Both the position numbers and the translations under genes were made by a program. A stretch of DNA of 28,713 bases from Hadesarchaea archaeon (GTDB lineage Archaea; Hadarchaeota; Hadarchaeia; Hadarchaeales; Hadarchaeaceae), in NCBI GenBank assembly GCA_003661465.1, contig QMWE01000003.1:1-28713 (forward strand), in the 5' to 3' direction. Numbering within the stretch: position 1 is the first letter of the stretch; every line of letters starts with the position of its first letter. Positions 1 through 7,679 of the stretch are shown here, one piece after another. Under the pieces are notes generated by a model. The model had not been told where the DNA came from. It worked only from the letters and a program-made list of their open reading frames with translations, and ran no database searches.

Positions 1-228
1 AAGGACCTTCTTAGCGAGATCCAGAAGTGGTCCAAAAAACTTAATGAAGCCATGTCCGATGTAAAACCTGTCACATCTGATGGCATGAAATTATTCGCAA
101 ATATCAAGGCCTATTATGACGATTCAGCCCATTTTTTGGACAATAGAGAGTTAATAAAGAGTTTTGAATCCCTAATATGGGCATGGGCTCTGCTTGAGAT
201 AGGAAAAGAGCTCAAACATATACGATGA
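1..228 (+). CDS. DUF357 domain protein, C-terminal part (gene starts before the window)
   Basis: Frame 1 is open from the first base to a TGA at 226-228, giving 75 residues with no start in view. The peptide is helical and carries KAYYDDSAHFLDNRELIKSF followed by a segment ending in WAWALLEIGKEL. This matches the archaeal DUF357 family pattern, where an alpha-helical repeat has the form 'ARxYYxDAxHFLExGDYxxAFExxxYAxxxLD'. The molecular function of the family is not known to me. The gene converges on the TSUP permease, with 4 b between the stop codons. The family call rests on pattern memory and is moderately secure; that the frame is coding is well supported. Confidence 0.72.
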   Translation, partial: KDLLSEIQKWSKKLNEAMSDVKPVTSDGMKLFANIKAYYDDSAHFLDNRELIKSFESLIWAWALLEIGKELKHIR

Positions 229-232
229 GTCT

Positions 233-991
233 TCACATCAACTCAAAGATTGCCATGAACACCGCGATTACAAACAAAAACACTGAAAATGAAAGCTTCA
301 ACATCCGTTCTCTTGTTCGAACAGCAATCCTGGCTCCAACCTGTGATCCCAAGATTGAACCTGAGACAACCGGAATTAAAAGTACCACATCAACGTGACC
401 CAAAAAGAAATGGATAGTTGACCCAGGAATCACATATATGGCCATCACCATTAGTGAAGTCCCAATTGCCTCGTGGATGGGTAGATCTAACAAAAGCATC
501 ATCGCCGGCACTAAAATTACTCCACCGCCTACACCTAAAAATCCAGAGAGAGTCCCAGCAACAGCGCCCACTAGCATGGCCCGAAACAGAAACGCCCCAT
601 GCGATACATTAGTTCTACGCATTTTTTTGCCCTTTAACGCAAATTTGATGGCAACCACAGCGATGTATAAACTTGTTATTAACATCAGAACCTTTCCACT
701 GAAGTAAACTGTCATGTATGCAGCAGCCATGGATGAAATGGACCCAGTTAATGCACATATAGCTCCGACCCTATATTTGATCAATCCCCTTCTATGATAC
801 ACCAGCGCACCTGAGACTGCAGTGGGGATGACCATCGGCAGAGGAGTCCCAAGCGCTATATGACCATTGACCCTCAAAATATCCCGAAGGGCAGGGGTGG
901 TTATAGTTCCACCTCCTATCCCAAATGCTCCCGATGATATTCCTGCTACCAATCCCAAAAGCAAGCAAAATATCAAAACGATGATCTCCAC
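233..991 (-). CDS. TSUP (TauE/SafE) family membrane permease, last gene of the riboflavin operon
   Basis: This 252-aa integral membrane protein shows the internal duplication of the TSUP family. The glycine-rich motif occurs twice, as SSGAFGIGGG (about residues 19-28) and SGFLGVGGG (about 149-157), each in a hydrophobic half of roughly four helices, with a basic linker (KGKKMRRT) around residue 120. Characterised TSUP members move sulfite, organosulfonates or other small anions; the substrate here cannot be read from sequence. The start is GTG at 991, preceded by AGAGGGT at a normal distance. It lies 39 b after arfB on the same strand and ends the flavin operon, so a role in moving a flavin precursor, flavin or sulfur compound is possible but is inference only. 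Confidence 0.88.
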   Translation of the reverse strand: MEIIVLIFCLLLGLVAGISSGAFGIGGGTITTPALRDILRVNGHIALGTPLPMVIPTAVSGALVYHRRGLIKYRVGAICALTGSISSMAAAYMTVYFSGKVLMLITSLYIAVVAIKFALKGKKMRRTNVSHGAFLFRAMLVGAVAGTLSGFLGVGGGVILVPAMMLLLDLPIHEAIGTSLMVMAIYVIPGSTIHFFLGHVDVVLLIPVVSGSILGSQVGARIAVRTRERMLKLSFSVFLFVIAVFMAIFELM

Positions 992-1030
992 TTCGACCCT
1001 CTTGTAGAATTGGAGGCAAAGACTAAAAAG

Positions 1031-1675
1031 TTAGATTTGCAGTTTATGAATATCACGCACAACTTCATCGATCGCGAGTTCAAGCAACTTTAAACCCATC
1101 TCCCTGTCTACAGCTACACCCTCTTTTTCGACCTGATGTGCCAGTTTCTCGGCCCACCTATATCGCTTTCTCGCCTCCCGTAACCCTACAAAACCTACTT
1201 CGGGGTACTTGGTGAAATCCGTGTGTTCATCTATTTTAGATTCATCTGTTATTCCCAGTGCTGCACCCATGCTCAGCTCAACCGTCCCAGCGTGTGGGCC
1301 CTCAAGCTCGATGATCTTGCTGTTGAAGACAAGACGCATTCCGAGCTCTTTTTCCAGCAGGGGCACGTGCTCTCGAAGAGGAATGTTCCCACCGTGCCCA
1401 TTGACGATCACGACGGCCTTTATTCCCATCTTTTTCGTTTCCTTCAGAACGGAACGAAGTTCATCTAGGACTTCCGCAAGTTCGTGGTGAACTCCTGTAT
1501 TTATTCCAGGAAATTCATAGGACTTTTTTAGCACACCCAAAAATTTTGCTCCCGTGCGCTTCGATGCTTCCCGTGCCACATATGTGGCTATCTTCGCGTC
1601 CGTATCTGGAGGTAAAGCCGCTCCGTGCCTCTCCTCGTGCGAACCAATTGCTAAAACACCTATCTCCTTTGACAA
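1031..1675 (-). CDS. arfB: Creatininase-family deformylase ArfB (riboflavin/F420 pathway)
   Basis: This 214-aa protein belongs to the creatininase amidohydrolase family. In archaea, ArfB removes the formyl group from FAPy (2-amino-5-formylamino-6-ribosylaminopyrimidinone 5'-phosphate), the product of GTP cyclohydrolase III, as the second step toward riboflavin and F420. Visible metal-site motifs are GSHEERHG (11-18), PDTD (23-26), NGHGGN (91-96) and HAGTVE (127-132). The neighbours are all riboflavin genes, which favours ArfB over creatininase or mycofactocin relatives. The start is a TTG at 1675, just downstream of the ribH stop (TGA 1678-1680); no better in-frame start is visible. ArfA and ArfC are not in this window. 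Confidence 0.85.
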   Translation of the reverse strand: MSKEIGVLAIGSHEERHGAALPPDTDAKIATYVAREASKRTGAKFLGVLKKSYEFPGINTGVHHELAEVLDELRSVLKETKKMGIKAVVIVNGHGGNIPLREHVPLLEKELGMRLVFNSKIIELEGPHAGTVELSMGAALGITDESKIDEHTDFTKYPEVGFVGLREARKRYRWAEKLAHQVEKEGVAVDREMGLKLLELAIDEVVRDIHKLQI

Positions 1676-1677
1676 CC

Positions 1678-2091
1678 TCAGACCGCCTTCAATCTTTTTG
1701 CCATTTTCACGGCAGCCTCTACCGCGCGTTTGGCATAGTCATTTACGCGTTCCAACGCTTGGATGCGCGTCATGCCCGGTCCAGAGATTCCGAGTGTCAC
1801 CGGTTTTCCAGATTGAACTGCCAGATCCATCAATTTCCGCGTGGCATGCTGCATGACGACCTCGTCGTGCTCGGTTTCGCCTTCGATCACTGCGCCTAAA
1901 GCAGCTACTGCATCTATATCGTCTCTTTCTATCAGTTTCTTGGCAGCTAACGGCAATTCGTATACCCCTGGAACCATGAGTTCAACAGTCACTTCTGCGC
2001 CCAAAAATTCCGCATGTTGTCTAGCGAAATCCCTCATCGGGCCGGTGACATCAAAGTTCCATTCCGAGACCACCAGACCTAACTTTATCAC
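1678..2091 (-). CDS. ribH: 6,7-dimethyl-8-ribityllumazine synthase
   Basis: This 137-aa protein condenses 5-amino-6-ribitylamino-uracil with dihydroxybutanone phosphate to give lumazine. Family landmarks in order are SEWNFDVTGPM near the N-terminus (substrate pocket), PGVYELPLAAKKL, GAVIEGETEHDEVV with the catalytic His, LGISGPGM, and a final QALERV helix. The length is typical of archaeal lumazine synthases. It starts at GTG 2091 behind GGTGAGGAA, 4 b after the ribC stop, and is followed immediately by arfB. It is distinct from the archaeal RibC upstream, which shares the same ancestral fold. Confidence 0.95.
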   Translation of the reverse strand: MIKLGLVVSEWNFDVTGPMRDFARQHAEFLGAEVTVELMVPGVYELPLAAKKLIERDDIDAVAALGAVIEGETEHDEVVMQHATRKLMDLAVQSGKPVTLGISGPGMTRIQALERVNDYAKRAVEAAVKMAKRLKAV

Positions 2092-2095
2092 TTCC

Positions 2096-2563
2096 TCACC
2101 TCCTTAATGGTCCAGCATCCGGACCGCCTTCCCTCTGTCCGGTGCCAGCCAGTTTCGTCAGCTCGCCCGGTTTGAATAACAAACGGTATACGTTTCTGGC
2201 GTGTTCGCGTGCCCGACGGTCCGCCAATTCAGCCAATTCCTGATCTGTAGATGCCTCATCCTCGAACACGAAAACTTCTATAATGTGTTTGTTCGTAAGC
2301 AGCTGGGCGATGATCAGTCCAAGCGATGCCTCATGGGCACACTGTTTGTCTATAGGTTTGCTTCCCGGCATTCCAAATGCCATCACCAAGTCACATCCAC
2401 CATCGAGTAGTACTTTGCTCTCTACGGGCAAGTCCTTTATCCCTGGAACCGTGCGGCGTTCAAGTTTCACACTACAGAGCTGTTTCAGTTCCTCCATTGC
2501 CGCACGGGCCATATCATACCGGGCGAACGTGGTATCAACAATCCCAACCCGTTTCGTGCTCAT
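2096..2563 (-). CDS. ribC: Archaeal-type riboflavin synthase
   Basis: This 155-aa protein begins MSTKRVGIVDTTFARYDMA, the hallmark of the archaeal riboflavin synthase (MJ1184 type). That family dismutates two lumazines into riboflavin and aminopyrimidine, and is related to lumazine synthase rather than to the bacterial RibE barrel. Further family segments are RRTVPGIKDLPVESKVLL, VMAFGMPGSKPIDKQCAHEA and VFVFEDEA. The start ATG (2563) overlaps the ribB stop by four bases (ATGA) and has AGGGGGT just ahead, indicating coupled translation. The last 20 or so residues (GTGQREGGPDAGPLRR) are low-complexity and may be disordered. Confidence 0.93.
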   Translation of the reverse strand: MSTKRVGIVDTTFARYDMARAAMEELKQLCSVKLERRTVPGIKDLPVESKVLLDGGCDLVMAFGMPGSKPIDKQCAHEASLGLIIAQLLTNKHIIEVFVFEDEASTDQELAELADRRAREHARNVYRLLFKPGELTKLAGTGQREGGPDAGPLRR

Positions 2564-3240
2564 ACCCCCTGAAATTTAGATATGATTTCTGTACCATTCA
2601 ATAGTATCAATCCGTGCTCTTCAGCGTACTTCTCAGCCCTTTTTTTTGAAAGGGCACGATTCGTTTGGGCATCCAGCATTTCACATATGGCTACCACTGG
2701 TGTAACTCCAGCTAGTTTGGCCAGCACAACCGATAACTCAGTATGCCCCTTCCGTTCGTTTAGTAGTCCATCGGCGGCGCGCAATAGGGGAACGTGGCCC
2801 GGGCTCCTGAAATTCTTTCCAAATTCCTCAACCGCAGAGCCATTGAGTGCTTTCATTCCTATCCTACCTAATTCTCGTATGGTGAGCGCACGATCTACAT
2901 CGGTTATTCCAGTAAATGTCTTACGGTGATTCACTGACAACGAAAATGCAGAGCGTTCGTCATATGGAATATCGTGAGGCCGAGTGGCGGCAAGTATGTC
3001 AAATTTGAACGATGCAACGTCGTAAACCTCAGTTATGTACGGAAGACCAATGTTTCTTGCGATGGTTGGATGCAAGGCAACGCAGATAAGCCCCCCTCCG
3101 TGCTGCCTCATAGTGACAATTTCTGATGGCCCAACGAACTCCGCAGCTATTATCATGTCGATTTCGTCCTCTCGGGTTTCTGAATCGTGTAAAAGTACAA
3201 ACTTTCCGGATTTCATCTCCTTGAGGGCATTTTCCATCAT
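2560..3240 (-). CDS. ribB: 3,4-dihydroxy-2-butanone 4-phosphate synthase
   Basis: This 226-aa protein makes the four-carbon unit for lumazine from ribulose 5-phosphate. The metal/acidic loop TREDEIDM (about 22-29), the MRQHGGGLICVAL segment and the late GHTELSVVLAKLAGVTPV motif are all present. It is a stand-alone RibB: there is no fused GTP cyclohydrolase II domain, as expected in archaea, where GTP opening is done by ArfA. Its ATG at 3240 overlaps the ribK stop (TAATG), with a second ATG one codon later. The overlap on both sides places it firmly in the operon. Confidence 0.95.
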   Translation of the reverse strand: MMENALKEMKSGKFVLLHDSETREDEIDMIIAAEFVGPSEIVTMRQHGGGLICVALHPTIARNIGLPYITEVYDVASFKFDILAATRPHDIPYDERSAFSLSVNHRKTFTGITDVDRALTIRELGRIGMKALNGSAVEEFGKNFRSPGHVPLLRAADGLLNERKGHTELSVVLAKLAGVTPVVAICEMLDAQTNRALSKKRAEKYAEEHGLILLNGTEIISKFQGV

Positions 3241-3992
3241 TATGCTTCCACCTCCACTTGGACGAGATCTCCATCTTTCAGCTTGAGAGTGTTGCGAAGG
3301 TTGTGGGCGGCTATTATCTCCAAAATATCCGTGTGGTGCCCTCGGAGAGGAAGCACCACAGCTGCCTTCACATTTTTGATCTTGGCTGGGAAAAACTTGA
3401 CTTTACCAAATACGCGCTCTTTCGTCTCGAAACCTTGAACCTCTCCAGATGGTAGACGATGGAGCATTTCCTTAATCCCGACCGAGTCCTCTTCAAGCTT
3501 AATGTCCAAAGTCCCAGGATAAGGAGTAAATCCAATTTCCTTCTCGAATTGTTTGATATATGGGAGTTGGCTCATGTAATATTTTCCTTCTCCAATACCT
3601 GTGACGACTTTACCGGAGAGTTTTATCGTGCGCTGGATCGGTTTTATTATAGATGTCAGTTCTCTGTGAAATGTGCGGAGAAGCGCTAGACCTTCTGGGG
3701 TGATCCGGACGATCTGGCCACGAGTTTCGAGCCTTCTCTCAATTAAACCTTTTTTCTCCAACTCTGCAAGCCTGCGCGCCGCGGTCTGTCTAGACGTTTT
3801 TAGACGTCTTGCTAGTACATTTAACGAAATTCTGGTTCCTCCACGACGAACACCATTCTTGAACAATTTGGTTATGGTCTCAATGAGGATGGTTTCGCCC
3901 AAGTACTTCCCCCAATCTAATGACCCCTCCCATCTTTTAAACTTTCTCAAAATTGTGAAGTGTCTAAAAAATGAGACAATGCCACCAAGCAT
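3240..3992 (-). CDS. ribK: Winged-helix regulator / CTP-dependent riboflavin kinase (RbkR type)
   Basis: This is a two-domain protein of about 250 aa and the first gene of the flavin operon. Residues about 50-110 form a winged HTH (ISLNVLARRLKTSRQTAARRLAELEKKGLI plus a QIVRITPEG wing). Residues about 123-250 are the archaeal CTP-dependent riboflavin kinase, with SGKVVTGIGEGKYYMS, GFTPYPGTLDIKL, GHHTDILEIIA and a C-terminal DGDLVQVEV. The kinase makes FMN from riboflavin using CTP. The HTH-kinase fusion matches RbkR, described as a bifunctional kinase and transcriptional regulator of archaeal riboflavin genes, so autoregulation of this operon is likely. The track start is TTG 3995; I prefer ATG 3992, with GAGGTG about 9 b upstream. 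Confidence 0.92.
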   Translation of the reverse strand: MLGGIVSFFRHFTILRKFKRWEGSLDWGKYLGETILIETITKLFKNGVRRGGTRISLNVLARRLKTSRQTAARRLAELEKKGLIERRLETRGQIVRITPEGLALLRTFHRELTSIIKPIQRTIKLSGKVVTGIGEGKYYMSQLPYIKQFEKEIGFTPYPGTLDIKLEEDSVGIKEMLHRLPSGEVQGFETKERVFGKVKFFPAKIKNVKAAVVLPLRGHHTDILEIIAAHNLRNTLKLKDGDLVQVEVEA

Positions 3993-4007
3993 CAAAATGC
4001 CACCTCA

Positions 4008-4045
4008 ATCGACAAGTTAACGGAAAACATCGACGAAAAGTTTAA
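4008..4045. repeat. Imperfect direct repeat in the ribK-gap promoter (candidate operator)
   Basis: ATCGACAAGTTAA (4008-4020) and ATCGACGAAAAGTTTAA (4029-4045) share the same ATCGAC head and GTTAA-like tail, 21 b apart head to head, about two helical turns. The second copy runs into the TATA box. Such placement suits a repressor site, and RbkR, encoded by the first gene, is the obvious candidate. The repeat is seen in the sequence; the function is inference. Confidence 0.4.
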
Positions 4046-4050
4046 ATAAC
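4036..4050. promoter_or_regulatory. Shared TATA element between ribK and gap
   Basis: The sequence AAAAGTTTAAATAAC contains a self-complementary TTTAAA core that reads as a TATA box on both strands. On the plus strand it predicts a start of transcription near 4067, just before the GGAGGG ribosome site and the gap ATG at 4081. On the minus strand it predicts a start near 4016, ahead of the GAGGTG and ATG of ribK (3992). The whole divergent gap is 88 b and no second convincing TATA box is seen. Bidirectional use is inference. Confidence 0.6.
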
Positions 4051-4080
4051 TCCTTTTGTGAGGGCATAAGGAGGGTTTGG

Positions 4081-5082
4081 ATGAAGGTCGCGATAAATGG
4101 TTTCGGCAGAATAGGAAGGATTTTCTATCGGGCATCTCTTTCAAAGCCAAGAAAATTTGAATGCGTGGCGGTCAACGACCTTTCAGATATAAAGACCGTT
4201 GCCCATCTCCTGAAATACGATTCAGTTTTCCGGAAGTTAAACACTGACGTAAAGGTTGAGGATGGAGCGATCGTTGTTGGAAACGAGAGACTAAAATACC
4301 TCTCAGAAAAGGACCCAGCCAAACTTCCTTGGAAAGAATTGGGGGTAGACCTGGTCATAGAATCTACAGGGGTCTTCAGAAGTAAGGAAGGTGCTTCAAA
4401 ACACCTCCAAGCGGGAGCTAAAAAAGTCCTGATATCAGCTCCAGCCAAAGATCCAGATGTGACGATCGTCATAGGGGTCAACCATAAAGATTACGATCCA
4501 AAAAATCATAACATAATCTCACTGGCTTCGTGCACCACGAATTGTCTCGCACCTGTGATGAAGATTCTCGACGAAAAGTTCGGGGTGGAAAAGGCACTCA
4601 TGACCACAGCTCACGCCTACACGAATGATCAGAGATTGCTCGATTTGGTCCATAAAGACCTTAGACGTGCTAGAGCCGCTGGACTATCCATAATACCTGC
4701 AAGCACAGGGGCAGCCAAAGCGACCGCATTGGTCTTGCCATCCGTAAAGGGCAAAATGGATGGCATGGCGTTCCGGGTACCTACACCTGATGTTTCTGTG
4801 GTGGACCTCGTCGCAGTGGTGAAGAAGAAAACTACCGTTGAAGAGGTCAACGCTGCGCTCAAAGAGGCTGCAGATGGGGAACTAAAAGGAATACTCCAGT
4901 ACGTGGAGGAGCCCCTTGTCTCAATCGACTTTACCGGAAATCCACACTCCAGTATCGTGGACTCTACACTCACAAATGTGATCGGAGGAGACCTCGTTAA
5001 AGTGGTCTCATGGTACGACAACGAATGGGGCTACTCAAACAGGCTCGTGGATATGTGTAATATAATCGCAGACAGTTTATAA
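4081..5082 (+). CDS. gap: Glyceraldehyde-3-phosphate dehydrogenase, bacterial-type (class I)
   Basis: This 333-aa phosphorylating GAPDH is of the bacterial/eukaryotic class I kind rather than the usual archaeal class II. Landmarks are INGFGRIGR (5-13), NDL with Asp33 after the second strand (a residue typical of NAD-preferring enzymes), catalytic SCTTNCLAP with Cys151, His178 in TTAHAYTNDQ, the ASTGAAKA phosphate site, and WYDNEWGYSNR near the C-terminus. The start is clear: GGAGGG about 5 b before ATG, with a TATA box 30 b further up. It is followed after 51 b by the archaeal PGK, so the pair carries the 3-phosphoglycerate/GAP interconversion. The class I form suggests an ancient transfer into this archaeal lineage. 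Confidence 0.96.
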   Translation: MKVAINGFGRIGRIFYRASLSKPRKFECVAVNDLSDIKTVAHLLKYDSVFRKLNTDVKVEDGAIVVGNERLKYLSEKDPAKLPWKELGVDLVIESTGVFRSKEGASKHLQAGAKKVLISAPAKDPDVTIVIGVNHKDYDPKNHNIISLASCTTNCLAPVMKILDEKFGVEKALMTTAHAYTNDQRLLDLVHKDLRRARAAGLSIIPASTGAAKATALVLPSVKGKMDGMAFRVPTPDVSVVDLVAVVKKKTTVEEVNAALKEAADGELKGILQYVEEPLVSIDFTGNPHSSIVDSTLTNVIGGDLVKVVSWYDNEWGYSNRLVDMCNIIADSL

Positions 5083-5133
5083 TCTCAGTTAAAAATTGTG
5101 ACTGGCCCATGGAAACAAGGCGAGGTGAAAGTG

Positions 5134-6345
5134 TTGAAATTCCCCACTCTGGATGAGGTGGACGTCAAGGAAAAAACTGTGCTTCTCAGAGTTGACATAA
5201 ATTCTCCGATCAATACGCAAACCGGTGAAATACTTGACGATACACGAATACGTTTGTGCGCACCTACCATCAAGGAACTCTCCTCAAAAGGTGCAAAAGT
5301 CGTCGTGCTTGCTCACCAGGGAAGGCCGGGTAGCGACGACTTTACCACGCTGGAAAAACATGCACGAAAACTGAGCGACGCTGTTGGCTCCAAAGTTGAC
5401 TACATGGATGATGTGCTCGGGCCTGCTGCTCGGGAGGCGATCAAGAAAATGCGCCCGGGAGAGATTCTGCTATTGGAAAACGTCAGGTTCTACGCAGAGG
5501 AAACCCTCAAGGGAAAACCCGAGGAGATGTCCAAAACTCATCTGGTACAGCGTTTGGCAAAACTAGCTGATATCTATGTGAACGATGCGTTTGCCGCTGC
5601 TCACAGAAAACAGCCTTCTCTGGTAGGATTTGGTCCGGTCCTGCCCACTTATGCGGGAAGGTTAATGGAAAAAGAGTTAAAAGGATTGAGCCGTGCGCTG
5701 GAACCGGAAAAACCCTGTGTATATGTTCTTGGGGGGGCAAAATTCGACGATTCACTCACGATAATTGAGCATGTCCTCGAAAAAAACATCGCAGACACCG
5801 TTCTGACTGGCGGGCTTGTGGGGCACGCTCTCCTAATAGCCGGTGGAAAGGATTTGGGGCCCAAAAATATGGAGATACTGAACAAGAAAGGGTTGGGGGA
5901 AGTAATCGAGCGAGCAAAAAACGTGATCGTCCGATATGGTGAAAAGATAAAGACTCCTTTAGACATTGTTGTTGATTCGGAAGGGAAACCCGTAGAACTG
6001 GACGTTGCCGAGCTTCCGACCGATTTCGCAATCGGAGACATAGGAAGTAAAACCATCGACGAGTATTCAAAAATAATCAGCGGTGCAAAAACGGTGGTCG
6101 CGAACGGACCGCTGGGGATTTTTGAAAAGAAAGGCTTTGAGCGCGGAACATTCAAGATCCTAGAAGCTATGGCGAATTCCAATGCTTACACGATAATCGG
6201 TGGAGGTCATGTGGTCGCTGCTGCACAGGCTGCTGGCATAGCTGAAAAGATAAAACATGTCAGCACGGGCGGCGGAGCATGCATCAGCTTTTTGTCCGGA
6301 GAAAGCATGCCAGTCGTCGAGATGCTCACGAAGGTGCGGTCTTGA
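5134..6345 (+). CDS. pgk: Phosphoglycerate kinase, archaeal type
   Basis: This protein of about 403 aa interconverts 1,3-bisphosphoglycerate and 3-phosphoglycerate with ATP. It has LLRVDINSP, DDTRIR, AHQGRPG, LLENVRFY, a hinge segment GGAKFDDSL, NGPLGIFEKKGFERGT and the C-terminal IIGGGHVVAAAQAAG nucleotide site. The longest frame begins at GTG 5098, but archaeal PGKs begin 'M-K-F-x-T-L-D-(E/D)'. The TTG at 5134 gives exactly that (MKFPTLDEVDV) and is preceded by GAGGTGA at 5122-5128 with a 5-b spacer. I therefore choose 5134. It follows gap on the same strand, and its stop overlaps the start of the next gene (TTGA). Confidence 0.95.
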   Translation: MKFPTLDEVDVKEKTVLLRVDINSPINTQTGEILDDTRIRLCAPTIKELSSKGAKVVVLAHQGRPGSDDFTTLEKHARKLSDAVGSKVDYMDDVLGPAAREAIKKMRPGEILLLENVRFYAEETLKGKPEEMSKTHLVQRLAKLADIYVNDAFAAAHRKQPSLVGFGPVLPTYAGRLMEKELKGLSRALEPEKPCVYVLGGAKFDDSLTIIEHVLEKNIADTVLTGGLVGHALLIAGGKDLGPKNMEILNKKGLGEVIERAKNVIVRYGEKIKTPLDIVVDSEGKPVELDVAELPTDFAIGDIGSKTIDEYSKIISGAKTVVANGPLGIFEKKGFERGTFKILEAMANSNAYTIIGGGHVVAAAQAAGIAEKIKHVSTGGGACISFLSGESMPVVEMLTKVRS

Positions 6346-7667
6346 CCCGCGTAGTGATAATAGGTCATGAATCCGCTGGTTTTAACGCTGCACGTCAAGC
6401 AAAGATCGTCGATAGGAGTGCAAAAATAACAGTCATCGAGCGTAGGACTTATCCTCTTTATCATCCCTGTGACATTCCATCCGCCATCAGTGGAGAAATA
6501 GCTCTACATTCACTCATCGAGGACATCAGGCCTCCTCACGTTGAGCTTCACTTGGGAAGCGATGCCGAAGAGATAAACCTGGACAGGAAAATCGTCAAGA
6601 CCAAAGAGTTGAAAAGCGGGAGGACGAAAACTGTTTCTTACGATTCACTCATCTTGGCTACTGGTGGTCGCCCGTTTAGGCCCCCGATACCTGGTATCGA
6701 CTTGGATGGAGTGTACGAAGTTAAAACAGTAGAAGACGCAAATGCCATCATCAATGCTACAAAAAAAGCGAAGAAGGCTGTGGTGGTCGGTGGCGGGGCG
6801 ATAGGGGTGGAGACCTCGGTGGCACTCAGACGTAGAGGACTCGAGGTGACACTGATCGAAATGGTGCCCCATATTTTACCTTCCGCATTAGATAAAGATA
6901 TGAGCGAACTCGTCGCCGAAAAACTCAGAAAGGAAGGAGTCCGCGTACTTTGTGGTCAAACCCTGGATGAGATAGCAGGGGGGAGAAGCGTCAACTCGGT
7001 CCTTTCCGGAGGGGTGGAATACCCTGTAGATATGGTAGTGATGGCTACAGGTACCAGACCAGAGACAGAGCTAGCGGAGAATGCTGGATTGGAAGTGGGT
7101 ACTACTGGAGGGATAAAGGTAGACCAATATCTCCGCACCAGCGATCCCAACATCTTCGCTGCGGGGGACTGTGCGGAGACGAGAAACATTATAACGGGGG
7201 AACCAACCCTCTCACAAACAGCATCGGTCGCCATGAAAATGGGTAGAATAGCGGGAGGAAATGCCGTGGGTTGGAAAGAAAAATTCGATGGAACACTCAA
7301 CACCCTCGTAACATCCATAAGCGGACTCGTGATAGGTTCTACTGGGATAACCACGAAAAAGGCCGAAGAGGCACGCATAGAGGTTATCTCGGCTAGAATT
7401 CGCACCTTAAATAAGCCTGCGTACCACCCAGAGGCTACACCAATATATGTCAAACTCATCGTAAAGTCCGATGATCGTAGACTAGTTGGAGGTCAGGTAA
7501 TAGGCATGACTGGTGTAGCAGAGCGCGTCAACCTCTTAAGCCTAGCCGTTCAAAATGGTATGCATGTGGACGAACTTGCGAACATGGAATATTGTTATAT
7601 GCCAGCTGTAGCCGCTACGGTAGAACCACTGACGATGGCCGCAGAAGCTGTTTTGAGAAAGTTATGA
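6342..7667 (+). CDS. FAD/NAD(P) disulfide oxidoreductase, CoA-disulfide reductase / NADH oxidase-like
   Basis: This protein of about 441 aa has the single-cysteine CoADR/NADH-oxidase layout. It has an N-terminal FAD fold (VVIIGHESAGFNAARQA), a redox cysteine in YHPCDIPSAISG about 43 residues in, an LATGGRPFRPP segment, the NAD fold VVVGGGAIGVE, a second ATG motif (MATGTRPE), the FAD motif IFAAGDCAE and a C-terminal dimer domain. An ATG at 6279 would overlap PGK by 67 b and add an unrelated leader. TTG 6342, with GAAGGTG 5 b upstream and a TTGA overlap with the pgk stop, fits better. It probably reduces CoA disulfides, polysulfide or O2; the substrate is not determinable. Co-transcription with gap-pgk is likely. 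Confidence 0.88.
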   Translation: MTRVVIIGHESAGFNAARQAKIVDRSAKITVIERRTYPLYHPCDIPSAISGEIALHSLIEDIRPPHVELHLGSDAEEINLDRKIVKTKELKSGRTKTVSYDSLILATGGRPFRPPIPGIDLDGVYEVKTVEDANAIINATKKAKKAVVVGGGAIGVETSVALRRRGLEVTLIEMVPHILPSALDKDMSELVAEKLRKEGVRVLCGQTLDEIAGGRSVNSVLSGGVEYPVDMVVMATGTRPETELAENAGLEVGTTGGIKVDQYLRTSDPNIFAAGDCAETRNIITGEPTLSQTASVAMKMGRIAGGNAVGWKEKFDGTLNTLVTSISGLVIGSTGITTKKAEEARIEVISARIRTLNKPAYHPEATPIYVKLIVKSDDRRLVGGQVIGMTGVAERVNLLSLAVQNGMHVDELANMEYCYMPAVAATVEPLTMAAEAVLRKL

Positions 7668-7679
7668 ATCGGTGCCACC

